From assembly GCF_000364225.2 (NCBI RefSeq), contig NZ_AQFT02000001.1, positions 5,266,001-5,330,000 on the forward strand: 64,000 bases of DNA, read 5' to 3'. The DNA comes from Eubacterium plexicaudatum ASF492 (GTDB taxonomy: Bacteria > Bacillota > Clostridia > Lachnospirales > Lachnospiraceae). The translations under genes and the position numbers were made by a program. The first letter of the stretch is position 1. Each line of letters opens with the position of its first letter. The notes under the pieces are model-generated. The model made no database searches, was not told the DNA's origin, and saw nothing but the letters and a program-made list of their open reading frames with translations. Shown here one piece after another: positions 39,144-48,294 of this stretch.

Positions 39144-39265
39144 AGATATTTTCCAAATCATTCTTGACTTTTTATGCATCTTTCGTTAGTGTAAAGGGTA
39201 GATGTTGTAAAAATAATTACTATAGTATATGTTATTCGATATTCCGGGAAAGGGGAATGAATTTT

Positions 39266-39745
39266 ATGGAAAAAATAACCAGCTTTACAATTGATCATAT
39301 AAAGCTTCAGCCAGGTGTTTATGTGTCCAGAAAGGATCCGGTTGGAGACAGCATCGTTACAACGTTTGATCTGCGTATGACATCTCCAAACGAAGAACCG
39401 GTTATGAATACGGCCGAGGTGCATACGATAGAGCATCTTGCGGCTACGTATCTGCGTAATGATCCGCAGTATAAAGATAAGGTTTTGTATTTTGGTCCGA
39501 TGGGGTGCCGCACAGGGTTTTATCTTTTGCTGGCGGGTGATTATGAATCAAAAGATATTGTCGATCTGATTACCGCATTGTTTGAGTTTATTCGTGACTT
39601 TCAGGATGAAGTTCCCGGTGCAAGTCCGAAAGACTGCGGCAACTATCTGGACATGAATCTGGGGATGGCAAATTATCTTGCAAAAAGATATTTGGATGAG
39701 GTGTTGTATGGGATTGATGAAACACGCCTTATTTATCCGCAATAA
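39266..39745 (+). CDS. luxS: S-ribosylhomocysteine lyase (AI-2 synthase)
   Basis: Splits S-ribosylhomocysteine into homocysteine and DPD, the precursor of autoinducer-2. The 159 residues match LuxS: metal site HTIEH with later GDYESKDI, and the catalytic cysteine in FGPMGCRTGFY. ATG 39266 has AAAGGGG ten bases upstream. The next gene, mtnN, supplies its substrate, so both form an activated-methyl-cycle unit. Confidence 0.97.
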   Translation: MEKITSFTIDHIKLQPGVYVSRKDPVGDSIVTTFDLRMTSPNEEPVMNTAEVHTIEHLAATYLRNDPQYKDKVLYFGPMGCRTGFYLLLAGDYESKDIVDLITALFEFIRDFQDEVPGASPKDCGNYLDMNLGMANYLAKRYLDEVLYGIDETRLIYPQ

Positions 39746-39824
39746 CAGATGCGGTATGCTGTGACAAAAGATCGGAAATAGTTGAATTTAAATTAAATTT
39801 AACTGGCAGAGAGGAGACTTTTCT

Positions 39825-40520
39825 ATGAAAATTGGAATTATTGGAGCTATGGAAGTAGAGGTGTCCACACTGAAAGAAGCGATGAAAGTGGATCGCGTAG
39901 TAACAAAAGCAGGTATGAATTTTTATGAAGGTATGCTTCTGGCTATACCTGCGGTTGTTGTACAGTGTGGTGTGGGAAAAGTAAATGCCGCAATGTGCGT
40001 ACAAATACTGGCTGATTTGTTTCAGGTTACGCACGTATTAAATACAGGTGTGGCAGGTTCGTTAAATGCAGATTTGGATATTGGAGATATTCTTGTGTCA
40101 GAAAAGGCCGTTCAGCATGATGTCGATGTCAGTCCGCTTGGATATCAGTTAGGAAAAATTCCGGGATTTGAAAGCAGGGAATTTGATGCGGATAAAAGAA
40201 TGGCAGATGCGATTATAGATGCATGCAAACGTGCGAATCCGGATGTGAATATTGTTAAGGGCCGTGTGGTAAGCGGGGATCAGTTTATCTCGGATAATAA
40301 AGTAAAAGAGCATTTGATTTCGGAATTTCAAGGTGATTGTGCCGAAATGGAAGGTGCAGCTATTGCACAGGCATCCGTATTGAACGGAATTCCGTTTGCG
40401 ATCGTTCGGGCGATATCGGATAAGGCAGATGGTTCTGCGGAAATGGATTATCCAACATTTGAGAGCCAGGCTGCAGTGCATTGTGCAAATCTGGTGATGG
40501 AATTTGTGAAATCATTTTAA
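39825..40520 (+). CDS. mtnN: 5'-methylthioadenosine/S-adenosylhomocysteine nucleosidase
   Basis: Removes adenine from S-adenosylhomocysteine and methylthioadenosine, feeding S-ribosylhomocysteine to LuxS. The 231-residue chain begins KIGIIGAMEVEV, has NTGVAGSLN, VSGDQFI, the substrate site AEMEGAAIAQ and the catalytic aspartate in RAISDKADGSA. GAGAGGAG precedes the ATG. It lies 79 bases after luxS in the same direction. Confidence 0.97.
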   Translation: MKIGIIGAMEVEVSTLKEAMKVDRVVTKAGMNFYEGMLLAIPAVVVQCGVGKVNAAMCVQILADLFQVTHVLNTGVAGSLNADLDIGDILVSEKAVQHDVDVSPLGYQLGKIPGFESREFDADKRMADAIIDACKRANPDVNIVKGRVVSGDQFISDNKVKEHLISEFQGDCAEMEGAAIAQASVLNGIPFAIVRAISDKADGSAEMDYPTFESQAAVHCANLVMEFVKSF

Positions 40521-40660
40521 TCGCTGCTGTGTGAACTTACAAAGATGTATCAGAGCTTTTTAGGAATCCGGCCTTTGTAGAAATGAAATTTTCTGCGAGG
40601 CTGGATTCTGTTGTCAAATTTCATAAAAGTTAATTTAATAAAAAGGATGGGAGATATGAT

Positions 40661-42028
40661 ATGGCCGGAAATGCTAGTAAAGATATGACGCAGGGATCAC
40701 CGATCAGGCTGATTATCGCATTTTTTATACCGTTGATGCTTGGGATGCTTTTTCAACAGTTTTACAGTATGATGGATACGATTATTGTAGGAAGATTTTT
40801 GGGCGTCCATGCATTAGCCGCAGTGGGCTCTACGAATTCCATTAATTTTATGATTATCGGATTTTGTATGGGAGTCTGCAATGGATTTGCTATTCCGGTT
40901 GCACAGCAGTTTGGTGCAAAAGATTATAAAACGCTTCGCGCCTATGTGGCAAATGGAATTTTTCTGACGGCAGTCTTTGCTTTGGTTATGACAATTGTGG
41001 TATGTCTGCTATGCAGAAATATATTGCAATGGATGAACACGCCGGATGATATTATAGATGGAGCTTATAATTATATTTTTATTATATTTATTGGAATTCC
41101 TGTAATATACTTGTATAATATTTTATCCGGATTTATTCGTTCGTTGGGAGATAGTAAAAGTCCACTGGTGTTTTTGATTATTTCTTCTTTATTAAATATT
41201 GTGCTGGATCTGGTTCTGATATTGAACTTTGATCTGGGTGTCGCCGGTGCGGCATGGGCGACTGTGATTTCGCAGGGGATTTCGGGCGCGTTCTGTCTTT
41301 GCTATATTCGGAAAAAATATGAGATTTTGCAGCTGGCCAAAGATGAGTGGAAAATAAATAAGAATTGTATAAAAGTACTATGTAATATGGGAATCCCAAT
41401 GGGACTGCAGTATTCTATTACGGCAATTGGCAGCGTGATTTTACAGAAGGCTGTCAATACACTTGGTTCGACGGCAGTCGCTTCCGTAACTGCGGCGAAT
41501 AAGGTTGGTACATTTTTTTGCTGCCCGTTTGATGCAATGGGATCTACCATGTCTACTTATGCCGGACAGAATCTGGGAGCCAGCAAACTTGATCGTGTTA
41601 CAAAGGGTGTGCTGTCCTGTTGTCTGATCGGATTTGTTTATTCTATCGCTGCGTTTGGAATTTTATTTTTCTTTAGCACGCAGATGGCTTTGCTGTTTAT
41701 TGATGCAAATGAGGTTGCAATTTTGGACAATGTACGTTTGTATTTGCTTGTTGGAAGTGCATTTTATTTTCCGCTGGCGCTGGTAAATATTATGCGTTTT
41801 ACGATTCAGGGACTTGGATTCGGCAAGCTGGCAATTGTAGCAGGTGTTTGTGAAATGTTTGCAAGAGCAATCGTGGGAGCATTTCTTGTGCCTGTGGCCG
41901 GATATATCGGAGCATGTTTTGCAAGTCCTTCGGCATGGGTCTTTGCGGATCTGTTTTTGATTCCGGCATATGTCAGCATTATGAAATCTCTACGGCGCAG
42001 GAAGTGTAATATTGAGATAGAAACGTAA
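40661..42028 (+). CDS. MATE-family efflux transporter (DinF/NorM group)
   Basis: A 455-residue exporter with twelve predicted helices. Typical first helix FFIPLMLGMLFQQFYSMMDTIIVGRFLG and second-half start GIPMGLQYSITAIGSVILQ with FDAMGSTMSTYAGQNLGA are clear. It is distinct from the MATE gene at 14106. GGATGGGAG lies upstream. A hairpin near 40564-40610 separates it from mtnN. Substrate unknown. Confidence 0.93.
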   Translation: MAGNASKDMTQGSPIRLIIAFFIPLMLGMLFQQFYSMMDTIIVGRFLGVHALAAVGSTNSINFMIIGFCMGVCNGFAIPVAQQFGAKDYKTLRAYVANGIFLTAVFALVMTIVVCLLCRNILQWMNTPDDIIDGAYNYIFIIFIGIPVIYLYNILSGFIRSLGDSKSPLVFLIISSLLNIVLDLVLILNFDLGVAGAAWATVISQGISGAFCLCYIRKKYEILQLAKDEWKINKNCIKVLCNMGIPMGLQYSITAIGSVILQKAVNTLGSTAVASVTAANKVGTFFCCPFDAMGSTMSTYAGQNLGASKLDRVTKGVLSCCLIGFVYSIAAFGILFFFSTQMALLFIDANEVAILDNVRLYLLVGSAFYFPLALVNIMRFTIQGLGFGKLAIVAGVCEMFARAIVGAFLVPVAGYIGACFASPSAWVFADLFLIPAYVSIMKSLRRRKCNIEIET

Positions 42029-42068
42029 AATTGTAATGAATGGGACGGGGATTGCATGCAATTATACT

Positions 42069-42095
42069 TAAGAAATCAGATGTATAATCCGATAT
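42069..42095 (+). promoter_or_regulatory. Probable sigma-D (FliA) flagellar promoter
   Basis: TAAG (42069-42072), 15 bases, TCCGATAT (42088-42095), close to the clostridial/Bacillus consensus TAAA-N15-GCCGATAT with two differences. It lies about 145 bases before the gene at 42240. No flagellar genes lie in this window, so support is the motif alone. Confidence 0.45.
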
Positions 42096-42239
42096 ACATA
42101 TTAATCAGGAAGCTTCCGGCAGCGGGCCGGAACCTGACATGCAAACGGAATTGCATAATCGCGGCATAGCTTTCGCGAAAGAACATCAGTAAATGGAAAC
42201 CGTCAGGTTTCACATCATACGAACATGGAGGGAATAAAG

Positions 42240-42866
42240 ATGGGTTTAACAGGAGTAAGTGCAACAACTACAGCTTATGCAGCATATGACAGTACTGCAA
42301 AAACAAGTGCAAAGGCTGCAGCGGAAAAGAAAGAACCGGAGCAGACAAGCGGTGCCGTATATGAAAAGACACCGAGTGACAGCAAGGACAAGGCGCCTTA
42401 TTCGATCAACAAGCAGAGTGCGGAACAGCGTGCTGCGATTGTTAAACAGATGAAGGCAGATCAGGAAACAAGACAGAATCAGCTGGTTGATATTGTAAAC
42501 AAGATGTTAGGTCAGCAGGCACAGAAATTTACCGAAGCAAATGATGATTTCTGGTCAACGCTTGCTAAAGGTGGTTTTTCCGTAGATGCTGCAGCAAAGA
42601 AGCAGGCTCAGGAGGCTATTTCAGAAGACGGCTATTATGGTGTTAAGCAGACATCTCAGAGAATCTTCGATTTTGCAAGTGCGCTTGCAGGAGATGATGT
42701 GGAAAAGATGAAAGATATGCAGGCTGCGTTTGAAAAAGGATTCAAACAGGCAACAAAATCATGGGGCAGAGATCTTCCGGATATTTCGAATCAGACACGT
42801 GATGCTGTTAACGAATTGTTCCAGGGTTACTATGATTCCAAAAATGTTATAACCGAAACAGACTAA
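42240..42866 (+). CDS. Lachnospiraceae protein of unknown function, possibly motility-linked
   Basis: A 208-residue hydrophilic protein. It begins with an Ala/Thr-rich segment (GLTGVSATTTAYAAY) and a Lys/Glu/Pro-rich linker, followed by a helical C-terminal domain (NKMLGQQAQKF to DLPDISNQTRDAVNELFQGYYD). No signal peptide or membrane helix. It resembles DUF5610-like proteins of flagellated clostridia, but I am not certain. GGAGGG lies 7 bases before ATG 42240. A probable sigma-D promoter upstream suggests expression with flagella. Confidence 0.6.
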   Translation: MGLTGVSATTTAYAAYDSTAKTSAKAAAEKKEPEQTSGAVYEKTPSDSKDKAPYSINKQSAEQRAAIVKQMKADQETRQNQLVDIVNKMLGQQAQKFTEANDDFWSTLAKGGFSVDAAAKKQAQEAISEDGYYGVKQTSQRIFDFASALAGDDVEKMKDMQAAFEKGFKQATKSWGRDLPDISNQTRDAVNELFQGYYDSKNVITETD

Positions 42867-42920
42867 TTGCTGGATTGCAAAAGCTCAGACGAGTGGCTTT
42901 GCAGCAAAGAAATGAAAAAG

Positions 42921-42965
42921 ATACTGCCGCAAAACGGAGCAAAGGTTTTGCGGCGGTATTTTTTG
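42921..42965 (+). terminator. Terminator after the 42240 gene
   Basis: Arms ATACTGCCGCAAAAC and GTTTTGCGGCGGTAT, loop of 9 bases and six T. Confidence 0.9.
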
Positions 42966-43077
42966 TGATTTTTTAATGCAAACCTTGCGGTTTTCGTTTA
43001 AAAATGATAGTATAGAGTTATCGTTAAACTATTAACAATAGTAGACTACATAGTACAGTATCATGAAGGAGGTCATC

Positions 43078-44421
43078 ATGGGATACGCAGAAGAATATCA
43101 AAAGAAACTGGTATCGGCCGATGAAGCAGTCAAAGTGGTAAAATCCGGTGACTGGATTGATTACGGCTGGTGCAATGGCACGGCAGATGCATTGGATCAG
43201 GCACTTGCAAAACGGACGGATGAATTAACGGATATCAATGTACGCGGTGGTATCTTATTAAAGACACCGGCGATTTTTGAACGCGAGGATGCAGGAGAGC
43301 ATTTTACATGGAATTCCTGGCATATGTCCGGAATTGAACGTAAGCTGATCAGCCGCGGATGTGCATATTATGCACCAATTCGGTATTCGGAGCTGCCACG
43401 TTATTATCGGGAAGCGAATACGAAGAAAAATGCGGTGGCAATGTTCCAGGTAACACCAATGGATAAACATGGATTTTTTAACTTCGGTCCAAATGCTTCA
43501 CATCTGGCAGCAGTTGTAGAGACTTCTGCTACGGTTATTGTAGAAGTGAATGAAAATATGCCGCGTTGTCTGGGCGGAACAGAAAATAACGTACATATTT
43601 CAGATGTTGATTTTATTGTGGAAGGCAGCAACCCTCCGATTGCTGAAATGGGTGCGGGCGGTCCGGCCAGTGAAGTGGATAAGGCAGTCGCAAAATTAAT
43701 TGTAAATGAAATTCCGAATGGCGCATGTCTGCAGCTGGGGATTGGCGGTATGCCGAATGCGGTTGGTTCTCTGATTGCAGAGTCTGATTTAAAGGATCTG
43801 GGCGTTCATACGGAAATGTATGTAGATGCATTTGTAGACATTGCGAAAGCCGGTAAAATTAATGGCTCTCGTAAAAACATTGATCGCTTCCGGCAGGCAT
43901 TTGCATTTGGATGCGGAACAAAGAAGATGTATGATTATCTCGATGACAATCCTGAAATTTTAAGCGCTCCGGTAAGCTATACCAATGATATTCGTTCTAT
44001 TTCCGCACAGGATAATTTTATGTCTATCAACAATGCGGTAGATTTGGACTTGTTCGGACAGGTAAATGCCGAGTCTGCAGGAACAAAGCATATCAGCGGC
44101 GCCGGCGGACAGCTGGATTTCGTATTAGGTGCATATTTATCAAATGGTGGAAAGAGTTTCATTTGCTGTTCTTCCACATATAAGACAAAAGACGGACAGG
44201 TAAAATCCAGAATTCTGCCAACGCTGAATCCGGGTTCTATTGTAACGGATACCCGTGCGAATACGCATTTTCTTGTTACGGAATATGGAATTGTAAATAT
44301 TAAGGGACTTTCTACCTGGGAAAAGGCAGAAGCAATCATTTCCATTGCACATCCGGATTTCCGTGATGAACTGATTGCAGAAGCAGAAAAGATGAAGATC
44401 TGGAGAAGAAGCAATAAATAA
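43078..44421 (+). CDS. but: Butyryl-CoA:acetate CoA-transferase
   Basis: Last step of butyrate formation in gut Lachnospiraceae: moves CoA from butyryl-CoA to acetate. The 447-residue sequence closely resembles the Roseburia enzyme: SADEAVKVVKSGDWIDYGW, GEHFTWNSWHMSGIERKLIS, HGFFNFGPNASH, and HTEMYVDAFVDI with the catalytic glutamate, then SGAGGQLDFVLGAYLS. 4-hydroxybutyrate CoA-transferase is the closest alternative. AAGGAGGT lies 4 bases before ATG 43078. Standing alone, not with the bcd/etf cluster, is usual for this gene. Confidence 0.9.
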   Translation: MGYAEEYQKKLVSADEAVKVVKSGDWIDYGWCNGTADALDQALAKRTDELTDINVRGGILLKTPAIFEREDAGEHFTWNSWHMSGIERKLISRGCAYYAPIRYSELPRYYREANTKKNAVAMFQVTPMDKHGFFNFGPNASHLAAVVETSATVIVEVNENMPRCLGGTENNVHISDVDFIVEGSNPPIAEMGAGGPASEVDKAVAKLIVNEIPNGACLQLGIGGMPNAVGSLIAESDLKDLGVHTEMYVDAFVDIAKAGKINGSRKNIDRFRQAFAFGCGTKKMYDYLDDNPEILSAPVSYTNDIRSISAQDNFMSINNAVDLDLFGQVNAESAGTKHISGAGGQLDFVLGAYLSNGGKSFICCSSTYKTKDGQVKSRILPTLNPGSIVTDTRANTHFLVTEYGIVNIKGLSTWEKAEAIISIAHPDFRDELIAEAEKMKIWRRSNK

Positions 44422-44448
44422 AAACGAGAATTAAAATGAAATGAATAT

Positions 44449-44500
44449 AAAAAGACTGTCGTGATAACCGCATCTGCGGTATAAAACGACAGTCTTTTTG
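44449..44500. terminator. Bidirectional terminator between but and rsgI
   Basis: Arms AAAAAGACTGTCG and CGACAGTCTTTTT, with a second small hairpin ACCGCATCTGCGGT inside the loop. It serves the convergent genes on both strands. Confidence 0.9.
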
Positions 44501-44513
44501 CTAAGTTTTCAAT

Positions 44514-46019
44514 TTAATTCACGGTCGAGCTGCTTTCCGAACGATTATCGTCCGAAGAGGTCTCATATTGGTTCTTATCCGTGGCAGTTTGATCCGATAG
44601 ACCGGCATCGGCCGTCTGCTTATCGGAAACGCTTTGATCTGTATGACTATTGCCGGAATGGTTTGCGTCCTTATCGGAAGAATCGGTATATGCGGAATTT
44701 ACGCCGTTCGTATCTTCCTGCAAAGAATCCTCAGATGTAGTATCTTTGGATGTGGTATCTTCCGATGCGGTTGTATCATCCGGAAGCGGATAAGGGTCCT
44801 TTTTTCCGGAACTGTCTTCTGTCAGGCTGTCATCTGTGTTACTGCCTGAACCTGATGCGGAATCTTCTTTTTCCGAACTTGTCGAATCTGTAGCAGGGTC
44901 CTTGGAAGAACTGGTGCCGTCAGATTCGTCTTTATTGGAAGAAGTATTTTTATCCGAATGGTTTGCAGAAGAATTTTGGTCTGCTGCATTGGACGGGTCA
45001 GATGTGTCTGGCTTTGCCGCACTGTCTGCACTGCCATTTGAAGCAGGTGGTATCGTATTGCCTGAATGATCCGGTTTTTCGGCTGAAACGGAGTTGTTTG
45101 TGCCGGAACCGGTTGCTGAATCATCGGTTGTAGTTGTTTGTTTATCAGCAGAAGCGCTGCTGGCTCCCTGTGTAGCATCCATTGCGGCTGCCGTAGAATT
45201 ATTTGGCTTATTTGCTGCATTGTCATCCAGAACACTGCTTAAATATTCGCTGTTCACAACATTTGCGGATGCAGGCTGTGCCCCGTTATCCGGATTCTGG
45301 CTGCTTGCCTGTTGAATCGTCGTCTCCAGTTCACTGACGGTTTTATCAGTCCACATAGAGACGTCAAAATTAGAATCAGAAGTAGTTTCTGCAACTGCAT
45401 GGATGAGGGCCAGTTTGCCAGGCGTAATGCCAAGTGAGTCGGCGTCATCCTTTACTTCTTTTGATACGGGAATCGTATCAATCGAACAGATATTTGATTT
45501 TTCGACTGAAAAAGTATTGACACGGGAAGCAATCGACTGTGCTTTTGTGTTATTTGTGGAATAAACACTGACAATCACATGATTGTACTCTTCCTGGCTA
45601 ATATAATGCTCTTTTTCTAACTGTCCGATTGTAACACCTAATGCAGTTGTAATGTTCTGATTTTTAATATCAGATTCAATGGATGAAACAACCTGTTGCC
45701 CTTCCGTATTGATGCCGGACACCGATATGACTTTATCATAACGGTTTAAAGCGTATTCAATAGAAGGATTGATGTCCAGACTTACGTAGGAATAAGGTTC
45801 TACGTAACTGTGAGACCCAATGCCTGCGAAAGATAACAGAACCAATGCGAGCGAAGCACAAATAGAAAGCTTCTGCACCATGCGATTGGAATGATGCTTT
45901 TCTTTAATGAAAAGTTCCTGTCCGATAGAATAGCCCTTGTTTTTGAGCTTTCGGAAAGATCCATCATCACACAATGCCACCGCAGCGCCATTACTGCATT
46001 CTACTATGACGGCTTTCAA
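44514..46019 (-). CDS. rsgI: RsgI-like anti-sigma factor with Ser/Thr/Asp-rich ectodomain
   Basis: Membrane anti-sigma factor for the SigI-type sigma factor encoded upstream. The N-terminal about 55 residues form the cytosolic RsgI domain (KAVIVECSNGAAVALCDDGSFRKL), followed by one membrane helix (LSICASLALVLLSFAGIG) and the conserved outer domain beginning YSYVSLDINPSIEYALNRYDKVI. The last about 270 residues are low-complexity Ser, Thr, Asp, Asn and Lys without a carbohydrate-binding module, unlike cellulosomal RsgI proteins. Length 501 residues. Confidence 0.88.
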   Translation of the reverse strand: MKAVIVECSNGAAVALCDDGSFRKLKNKGYSIGQELFIKEKHHSNRMVQKLSICASLALVLLSFAGIGSHSYVEPYSYVSLDINPSIEYALNRYDKVISVSGINTEGQQVVSSIESDIKNQNITTALGVTIGQLEKEHYISQEEYNHVIVSVYSTNNTKAQSIASRVNTFSVEKSNICSIDTIPVSKEVKDDADSLGITPGKLALIHAVAETTSDSNFDVSMWTDKTVSELETTIQQASSQNPDNGAQPASANVVNSEYLSSVLDDNAANKPNNSTAAAMDATQGASSASADKQTTTTDDSATGSGTNNSVSAEKPDHSGNTIPPASNGSADSAAKPDTSDPSNAADQNSSANHSDKNTSSNKDESDGTSSSKDPATDSTSSEKEDSASGSGSNTDDSLTEDSSGKKDPYPLPDDTTASEDTTSKDTTSEDSLQEDTNGVNSAYTDSSDKDANHSGNSHTDQSVSDKQTADAGLSDQTATDKNQYETSSDDNRSESSSTVN

Positions 46020-46122
46020 AGTAGATGGCTCCTTTCTTTCTTAGAGTAGCTTTTATAAATAGCTATAATAACTGTCACAGAAATACAAACCCGGCAATGA
46101 AGGTTGGGTTGGTTGGTGCCTG

Positions 46123-46827
46123 CTAAATATGGCTTAAATATTCGGCAAGCTTAGGATAATCACCGGAAAGTATTTCTGCTGCGGTTATTATGTATTTACG
46201 ATGTCGCTCCAGAATTTTTCGGGGTACCTTTGCATTTTCAGAAATTATTTTAATTGGCAGTTGCTTGGTTGTCTTCATATTGCTGATCAGAACCGGGTGT
46301 TCTTTCAGATAACGAATTGCGCTTGCACAGGAGTCTTTGGTCTTTCCGGCTTTTGGAGAGCACTCTGTCAGCTCGGTGAACGTTATGCCGTAGATATCCA
46401 GATATTCCGAGATAGCTACAATTTCATCCAGCAGAGGGTTGTCGTCGGTTACGGACGCCTGCTTCATGACATTGATCTGGAATCCCATGTTTTCGGAGTC
46501 TTCGTCCACTTCTCCTTCAAACAGATAAGGTTCGGTCTGCATTTCGGAAGAAAACCGTGCCTGTGAACGAAAATAGTCGGTCAGACGGTGTTCGATCAGC
46601 AGTTTGGCATAAGATGGAAACGCACCTTTGGATTCATTGTAGGTATCAATGGCATTGGAAAAAGCAATGAGGGCAATCGACCATTCATCATCGCTTTTGC
46701 TGATATAATGTTTTGCGAATTTACTGGCGCAATTTAATATAAAGTTTTCGTTTTTATGAATAAAGGCATCTCGCCGACGCTCGTCCTGCGCTGCTGCAAG
46801 AGCTTCTTTCCCCATATTAAATAACAT
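46123..46827 (-). CDS. sigI: RNA polymerase sigma factor SigI
   Basis: Alternative sigma factor of the sigma-I group: 234 residues, with region 2 (FIHKNENFILNCASKFAKHYISKSDDEWSIALIAFSNAIDTY), FPSYAKLLIEHRLTDYFRSQAR and a C-terminal helix-turn-helix-like segment (ISENAKVPRKILERHRKYIITAAEILSGDY). ATG 46827 has AAGGAGA 5 bases upstream. It lies 103 bases before rsgI, the usual order, and probably responds to wall, heat or polysaccharide signals relayed by RsgI. Confidence 0.92.
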   Translation of the reverse strand: MLFNMGKEALAAAQDERRRDAFIHKNENFILNCASKFAKHYISKSDDEWSIALIAFSNAIDTYNESKGAFPSYAKLLIEHRLTDYFRSQARFSSEMQTEPYLFEGEVDEDSENMGFQINVMKQASVTDDNPLLDEIVAISEYLDIYGITFTELTECSPKAGKTKDSCASAIRYLKEHPVLISNMKTTKQLPIKIISENAKVPRKILERHRKYIITAAEILSGDYPKLAEYLSHI

Positions 46828-47002
46828 AGATTCTCCTTGGCGGTACATAACAAATAATACCTGACTATGAAAAGCATGTTGCTTTTTAAATATTACTTAT
46901 TGTATAAACCATTTTACAGTATACCACGAATTCGATTTTTTAACAGTAGTATTGCAAAATTTCCTGTTAGAAATTAATAGAAATTAATGGAAATTACAGT
47001 TT

Positions 47003-48080
47003 TACATATCGCTGTCATCAGGCATTTCCCAGGATAAAGCCTCAGCGCGGTACTTTTCAGCCAGATGCAGGCAGGTTTCCGGTGAATCGCAGGAACTTTG
47101 TGCCAGTTGTTCATAACACCGGCTCAGCGCTTGAAGCGGCAGATTTCCATTTGTACGTACATTTAAAATACCGGATGTCTCATAGGCTGCGCAGTAATAC
47201 CAGCGGATGGCTTCTTCCGGATCTCCGTTGTCATAAAATATTGCCCGAGTTCACAGCAGATTTCCGAACATGGGTAATACGTCATGGAACGCAGGGCATA
47301 TTTGAAAAAATCTGCGGTTTTGTTTTGAATTCGCATACAGCGGCACAAAATACAGACTGCTTCAGGCAGGCGCCCGTTGGAGTTGTTTTGTGCGGAGTTG
47401 TCTTCGCCAGAGGTTCGGATGGTCTGCATAAATACGGGCTGAGCCTGCAGGAAATCTTCGTCCGTACCTGAGATAAACAATTCTCTGGCATACATGGTGT
47501 GCAGCTTGTCAGAGATAGGCCGGCCGTCGCCAAAAGCTCGCAGGAAAAGATCAAAATCACGTCTGCTGTGAACGGACTGCGGCAGATGCAGAATCTCAAT
47601 ATCACTGTCGAAGATAAGCGGCTGCGTCTGCACCGTTTCATGAATCGGGTCTATCCATCGGAACTGCCGCAGACGTTTGTAAAGTTTTGGCCGGTATTCG
47701 TTACGAATATTCATGACCGTATTGAATTCTTCGGAGGTAATATATTTCATTTGTACGATTTCTATTTCAGGTATCAGGGATTTTTTTAAATAAATGAATC
47801 TCTGATGATTTTCATGGTCGAGAACTTCATCGGCATCCGCAGTATAGATATAATCCATAGTTGCTTTGGAAAACGAAAAATTACGGGCCGCACTGAAATC
47901 ATTCTGCCATGGGAAATCGTAAATCCGGTCCGTATAGTGGCCGGCGATTTCTTTTGTACGGTCGGTAGAGCCGGTATCGACAATAATGATTTCATCCATC
48001 AAATCGGCGATGGATGCCAGACAGCGGTCTAAAACAGCTTCTTCGTTTTTTACGATCATGCAAAGACTGAAAGTAACCAT
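47003..48080 (-). CDS. Family 2 glycosyltransferase with C-terminal helical repeats (frameshifted)
   Basis: Cytoplasmic GT2-fold enzyme: SLCMIVKNEEAVLDRCLASI, IIIVDTGSTDRTKEIA, and a YTADADEVL DxD motif bind the nucleotide sugar. The C-terminal third has TPR-like helices. An A4 run at 47235-47238 (plus strand) breaks the frame; one extra base restores QYFYDNGDPEEAIRWYYCAAY and a stop at 47003, giving about 359 residues. The acceptor is unknown; such enzymes often modify flagellin or surface polymers. Confidence 0.85.
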
Positions 48081-48294
48081 TTGAAGATTCTCCTTTCGAA
48101 TATGGTTATTTTATGACATATTACTGCTATGATACAAAAAGTCTATCATAAAGACGTGAAAAAAGGGTGAAAAGTTTCATAAAATTAAAATAATTGCAAG
48201 AAAATATAAAAACAGGAATTTTCAACCCAAAAATTTGAAAAAAACGGCAGATGTGTTATGCTTATATGAAAAAAGAAAATAGGAGATGAAACAA

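Noticed and set aside
42029..42239. Cyclic di-GMP riboswitch before the 42240 gene
   Set aside because: The leader has hairpins and a GGAAACC word, but the conserved core of neither GEMM class is present in order.
44528..45200. CRISPR-like or tandem DNA repeats
   Set aside because: The repetition is at codon level (Ser/Thr/Asp) without constant repeats and spacers.
44822..45315. Open frames on both strands within the low-complexity end of rsgI
   Set aside because: They result from repetitive Ser/Asp/Thr codons of rsgI; compositions are unnatural and no start sites are seen.
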